DNA of 64,000 bases from Odontesthes bonariensis (lineage: Eukaryota > Chordata > Actinopteri > Atheriniformes > Atherinopsidae), in assembly GCF_027942865.1 (NCBI RefSeq), contig NC_134522.1, positions 10,381,849 to 10,445,848 on the forward strand, read 5' to 3'. This document shows positions 59,460 through 64,000 of the stretch, piece after piece. The position numbers and the translations under genes were made by a program. The notes beneath the pieces were generated by a model. That model searched no databases. It saw only the letters and a list, made by a program, of their open reading frames with translations, and had not been told where the DNA came from. The number at the start of each line of letters is the position of its first letter. Position 1 is the first letter of the stretch.

Positions 59460-60230
59460 AAATCCGAAAGTGGAGAATATCCTGCCAGTTCACATCTAGC
59501 GTTTGTGTCTTAGATTCAAACCTTTCATTTTAAGCACCATATGGAATGCTGATGTTAATCTTTTAGTCAATAATCTTCAAAGGGAACTAGAGCCTTATTT
59601 ATTCCAGCTGGCATACAGCCCCCTGATATCAGGGTCTTTTATTAGTGGGGCAGCCTTCCAGCTATTCGGTATTCACTGTCATCTCCACTGATGATGGATC
59701 CCCTGATGATGAAACAATTAGCAAGCAAAAGTTACGCAAACCACAAAGCAGGATGGGTGATAGATGGGCTAAGTGATAGACTGGGGCGGTTGGTTGAGGG
59801 GCTTTGTCCCAGATCTCTGACACCTTCTATCTCATGATCAATGCAGCCCCCACATTGCCTCCATCCAACCTCCAGATCCACCTCCATCACCCCCCTCCAG
59901 CTGCCTCTGACCCATCATCATAGCTCTGCCTCTGCTTGCCATGTGCTGGGAGTCAAAGGGTTCCCACCTATCGCTCATCAGAATGGAACCCCACCAACTT
60001 CTGCCTCGTGCGCTAAATCACAATCAATCGCTTGGCAGACAGAGATGGATTGGGACATCCACGACCCTGTACCTTACGGGGAGCCCCCCGCCCCCCCTTC
60101 AAAGAGCTGCTGTCACAGGCAAATAATAGAGGTGATTCTTAGGAGGAGTGTGCAGGTCAAGTCTGCTGCCCCCAGTAGGAAGTTATCACAAAGCGATGGA
60201 GGGACATTATTTTCTCTTTAGGAACATGAG
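59460..60230. promoter_or_regulatory. Candidate conserved non-coding element 3
   Basis: AATCACAATCAATCGCTTGG, CCCCTGATATCAGGGTCTTT (containing the short perfect palindrome CCCTGATATCAGGG) and GATGAAACAATTAGCAAGC lie in a non-repetitive block. The open frame at 59841-60221 shows no protein family and is probably chance. Confidence 0.25.
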
Positions 60231-62094
60231 TCACAATGTCTAACAGCATGTCTGACAGAAGGTACAGAAAGGTTTGCTTTGCTGCTAAAAAATGACTTTA
60301 TTTCAAATCTATCTAAATATAAATTCACATCCCTTATCTGAGTTAAACCACTTAAAACTCACTGTAAAAGTAGTCTGTGACGTGTAAAATATTATGTAAA
60401 TATTATTTTACATGGTACATTTTGCACCGACTTTATTTTTTTTTTACATTATGGATTAATCTGCTGATTATGTCCTCACTGATAGATTTATTCTTTGTAA
60501 AAAATTATGAAAAATGATGCCACAAGTGCAATTTAGTTACCAATTTTCTGTTGCCTAGTTGAACAGATTGATTAACCAACTAATGATTTCTAAGTGCAAA
60601 AATTTCAACACTTATAACAACTAAAGATGTTAGATTGATGTAGTAAAAACAGTCAAATATTTGTCTTTAGATGTGGAATCGAAGTAAAATGTGATATGAA
60701 AAAATAAAAATCTTAATTAAAATAACTGAAATTTAAAAGTCTATGTATGAATGTACTTTGTTACATTCCAGCACTAAATTCAGTGCAAATTTTTCAATGA
60801 AAATAGTAGAACTGGTGGATCTTATGAGGAATTTAATTGTGTCAGTTTATGGTACTCATTAAAAATTCATATCACTCTATATCCCCTGTCAAATAACCTG
60901 CTTCCACAAAAGGTTCAATATTAGAACAGTAGAGAACAAATAGAATCATTTTCCTTTTTTTAGTCAAAGGTGAGGTACTGCCACATGGAGCTGTGCCTGG
61001 ATGGGGTGTGTCAATCCATTAGGATGAGTTTATTTTATTTAGGATGAGTTTGTTTTATTTAGGATCTCAAGTCAAATGTCCCCCTCAACATGATGATTTC
61101 ACTGCTAGACATATTCATAAATCCAACTATCCTCCCAGACGCATCACTTCCTCCAAAAATCCAAGGGTTTGTAAGCCTCAGAGATAAACATGAATAATAA
61201 GCACCAGCTGAAACCACATAAATATGGCCAAACAGCATGAAATGAAAGATACAATTTTGACTGTAGGAGCATCCGTGCTTTACTCTTGTCTTATAGCAGA
61301 TCTCCTGTCATTTACAATGACAGTATAATACTATTGTTAGATATTACTGGTACTAGATATTATTATCTTATTTGTTATTTAAACAAATCTTGACGATTGT
61401 TTTAAAAGGTAACAACACATTGAAAAGTAATGCATGACTGTAGCAAAAAATTGTGCAAAGAAACAAGAACTCAAACAAATACCATTACCAAGTTCAACGA
61501 GGATTTTTCAACACAGCAACTCAAGGAGACAGAGCTTTGCTAAACCATCACAAAGGTAATTGCTTTTGTTTTACACCAACAAAACAAGAAGACCTAAAAA
61601 GAAAAACTATCAGTGTCTTTTGAACTGTGACACATACCATACAGGCCTATTGCACATTGTATCTATTCACTCGTGTACTATCAGTGAGCTGCCTGTCCTC
61701 TTTCTTTTTTTATCTTCTCTCAAAGTAATACAATCTTGACATTGTGCTGCACATCATCATGTGCATTTGAAGAGTTGCTGCCTGGTGCTTTCTGATTTAC
61801 TTCACAACAGACCAAGTGATTGCATCATTCACATGAGCACTGACAACAAATATCATTCAGACATGCAAAAGTCTCCACAATGCCATAACACGATGATTGG
61901 GAGTGAAAGATCTCATTCTGCATTCACTGCTGAGAGCTCAAGGAGGATCATTCACATGTAGATGTGTCCTTCTGGAAGTGCCTCAGCTATACAATTTCCA
62001 TTTAGATAAGGTGTATACACAAATAAAGAAAGGACATTGGGTTCTTCATTTGATTAACTAATCATAGTCTTTGTAATTCCACTCGGGGACCTTT
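60231..62094. other. AT-rich intergenic DNA, no gene seen
   Basis: It has a short direct repeat TTTATTTAGGATGAGTTT near 61028-61055. No transposon ends, exon-like stretches or RNA genes are recognised. Confidence 0.45.
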
Positions 62095-62400
62095 AAGGGC
62101 AGTACTGGTCTGTGCACCCTGATTAGCCAATGCATGATTGCTGCAGCTATGGCACAAATCAGTTCAAGTAACTCAGCACCATACACTACACAGTGGTAGT
62201 GATTAAACAGCCGATTAAGTCATAGAGAGTTTCTGTCTTTTTAATCCCTTTTTTCCATTGTCTAAATAGATAGCCACAGTGTAGTCCCTGATCAACAATA
62301 ACTGAACACCACAAGAATTGGAGTGGGAGGTGATTAGAGTCTTTAAAGCTCCCTGGAGTGTGGAGGCAGGTTGTTTGTGATTAGCTTGAACTTAAAGGTA
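62095..62400. promoter_or_regulatory. Candidate conserved non-coding element 4
   Basis: CACCCTGATTAGCCAATGCA, TGATTGCTGCAGCTATGGC and GTGATTAAACAGCCGATTAA are arranged in a compact non-coding block. Confidence 0.25.
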
Positions 62401-62734
62401 CATTCTGTTATTATTGCCTCTTGTTGGACCAGGGAATTCATTATCTGATTCTTAAGCTGACTGGAAAAAATACACCCATAGCCCCAGGGCAGATGTGATA
62501 TCTTTAAGTAAGAATAGAATAATCCGCATTCGTGGCACAAGCGAGGAAGCTTCTGATTTGCTCCATGTTGACAAACCAAACAAAACACTCCTCAACCTCA
62601 CGACTCGAGCCTCAAAGTGCTTTAACCCTCTTCCCACTTCTCCGCCATCCCTCTTCATGCAGTGCAGTGGTGTCTGTGTATCATCTGAAGGCTGTATAGA
62701 AACTCTACAGCTCCTCTCCATGACTGATCTCTTT

Positions 62735-63065
62735 TGATAGGGCTCATTATGCAAACTGCTCCCAACTCCCGCTGCATAATTAGTGCTTAATTAATTTGAG
62801 TGAAATCTTTCATCTGTCTGTGTCCGGCCAGCTCCTTCCTTCCATTTACAACATGATATTAATTTCAGAGGGGGGAGTGGTAGCCCAGCTGATGAAAAGG
62901 CTGATATAATTAATCAAGTACTGTATCTTTTTCCTTCATTTTTTTTTCAGGAATAATAATAAGTGTGATGAGCAGAGTCTGATTAACCCTATTATGCTCC
63001 CTAATTAGGGTGATCATTTAATAATCAAGGAAGCAGCACAATTACAAGAGAATGCAAATTACACC
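62735..63065. promoter_or_regulatory. Candidate conserved non-coding element 5 with octamer motifs
   Basis: ATTATGCAAA (62746-62755) and ATGCAAAT (63052-63059) are POU-octamer-like sites. TTAATTAATTTGAG, ATATAATTAATCAAG and CCCTAATTAGGG are homeodomain-like. This is the most enhancer-like block in the window. Function is inferred from motif density only. Confidence 0.35.
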
Positions 63066-63779
63066 GTCTAATGAAGAGTGTGCCAATTCTGGGAATTCTT
63101 TGTTTGGAAAATGTGGCATTCCTAAATCAAATGTCAAGAAAAGGTTTGTAACTGAGCTCAAAAGGTTGCTTTGTGCATTTCTTACATTCTTTCAAGTTTC
63201 CAAGAGCAGACACAACAAAAGAGAAAAGAATTGTTAAAAATATGCCATGATATAATTCATATTACATTAGTGATTACCTAAAAGAAGGTAAAAGTGGAAT
63301 CTTGGTGTAAAATGATCGAATAGTACTCACATGACTCTGAGAGGACGTGTAGGCTTTAGCTTGATGTATAAACTGGAATAAGAGAAAACAGCTTATCTGG
63401 CTCTCTTCAGTGGTAACAAAATAAACAAACCACAATCCATGTTGTGGTTTCTAAGAGTTTAAAACTGTGCACTAACATTCAGTAGTCCCGTGGCCTCTGT
63501 AAAACCCCAAACCTTTGTTGATATATATTTATTGATTTTTTTAAAAAACAGATTTAAAAGACGTGTGTTGATTATACAACTGTATGTGTTTTTTTCTTCT
63601 TTCCTTTTTCCCCTTTGGTTCCTATTGCTTCTAATCTAAAGACATAAAAGTTTTGGCAACATTTTCATGCAACTCCTGTCAAGAAAATAAATAAGTTCAT
63701 CATTTTTATAACAAAATAAAGCATTCGTAAAACTTTAAAATTAGAAAATGATCAGCATAATTTTTGTGGAGTTTATCTA

Positions 63780-64000
63780 AGAGCAGAAGTCACAGAAAAA
63801 CATGAGTTTGGCTCTTATCATCCCAACTGCCTAGAACCTCAACTTTCATCCCTCGCTGGCCCTGTGTGGCGCTGCCGATGGAACCATAAAACAGCTGCTG
63901 CTGCAAAGGGCTGAAGTTCAGCACCATGGACAGCAGCCAGGCTTCTCTGGAGTGAAAACAGCAGGTGGAGAAAAATATTGAGAGCTGTAGTTTCAAATTT
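63780..64000. promoter_or_regulatory. Candidate conserved non-coding element 6, cut by the window edge
   Basis: CATCCCTCGCTGGCCCTGTG, ACAGCTGCTGCTGCAAAGGG and CAGCACCATGGACAGCAGCC are GC-richer than the flanks. A coding exon cannot be excluded, but the frames are short. Confidence 0.2.

Noticed and set aside
59841-60221. 126-codon Pro/Ser-rich frame
   Set aside because: Low-complexity composition from a C-rich stretch; no family match and no exon signals.

Overview
This window is teleost fish nuclear DNA, most likely from a spiny-rayed fish. It holds intron-rich vertebrate genes with clean GT-AG junctions. Introns and intergenic DNA are packed with fish-type Tc1/mariner, hAT and TTAA-flanked palindromic elements, LINE fragments and tRNA-derived SINEs. 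I saw no prokaryotic operon, CRISPR array, rRNA or tRNA gene, and no LTR retrovirus, Polinton or other capsid-bearing element that I could support.

Layout. (1) 28-1112: 3' end of an unrecognised plus-strand gene. (2) 1395-11401: pabpc4, cytoplasmic poly(A)-binding protein, 14 coding exons and 623 aa, with a TATA/TOP-like promoter and an A-rich leader. (3) 13032-20526: ppie, an RRM-cyclophilin spliceosomal isomerase, 10 exons and 302 aa; intron 6 is largely filled by a 2.2-kb DNA transposon. (4) 20695-25279: an almost unbroken transposon block with a palindromic TTAA element split by a LINE, then a TTA-flanked element built of nested palindromes. (5) 25520-26311 and 32006-32866: two tandem single-coding-exon beta connexins, GJB4-like and GJB3-like. 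(6) Minus strand: hmgcl (38260 to 35597, 9 exons, 337 aa), zbtb8a (41999 to 40377, 3 coding exons, 441 aa) and gale (48767 to 45079, 10 coding exons, 350 aa). (7) 49300-56000: repeats only. (8) 56000-64000: no gene, but several blocks that look like conserved regulatory DNA.

Gene functions. pabpc4 and ppie act in mRNA metabolism, the connexins form gap junctions, hmgcl performs the last step of ketone-body formation and leucine breakdown, gale interconverts UDP-galactose and UDP-glucose, and zbtb8a is a BTB zinc-finger regulator. They are neighbours by conserved synteny (human counterparts lie on 1p34-p36), not parts of one pathway.

Exon limits come from reading splice sites and comparing proteins with remembered human sequences. 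All six complete genes give intact frames. Transposon family names rest on end sequences, target duplications and remembered consensus, not on a database search.
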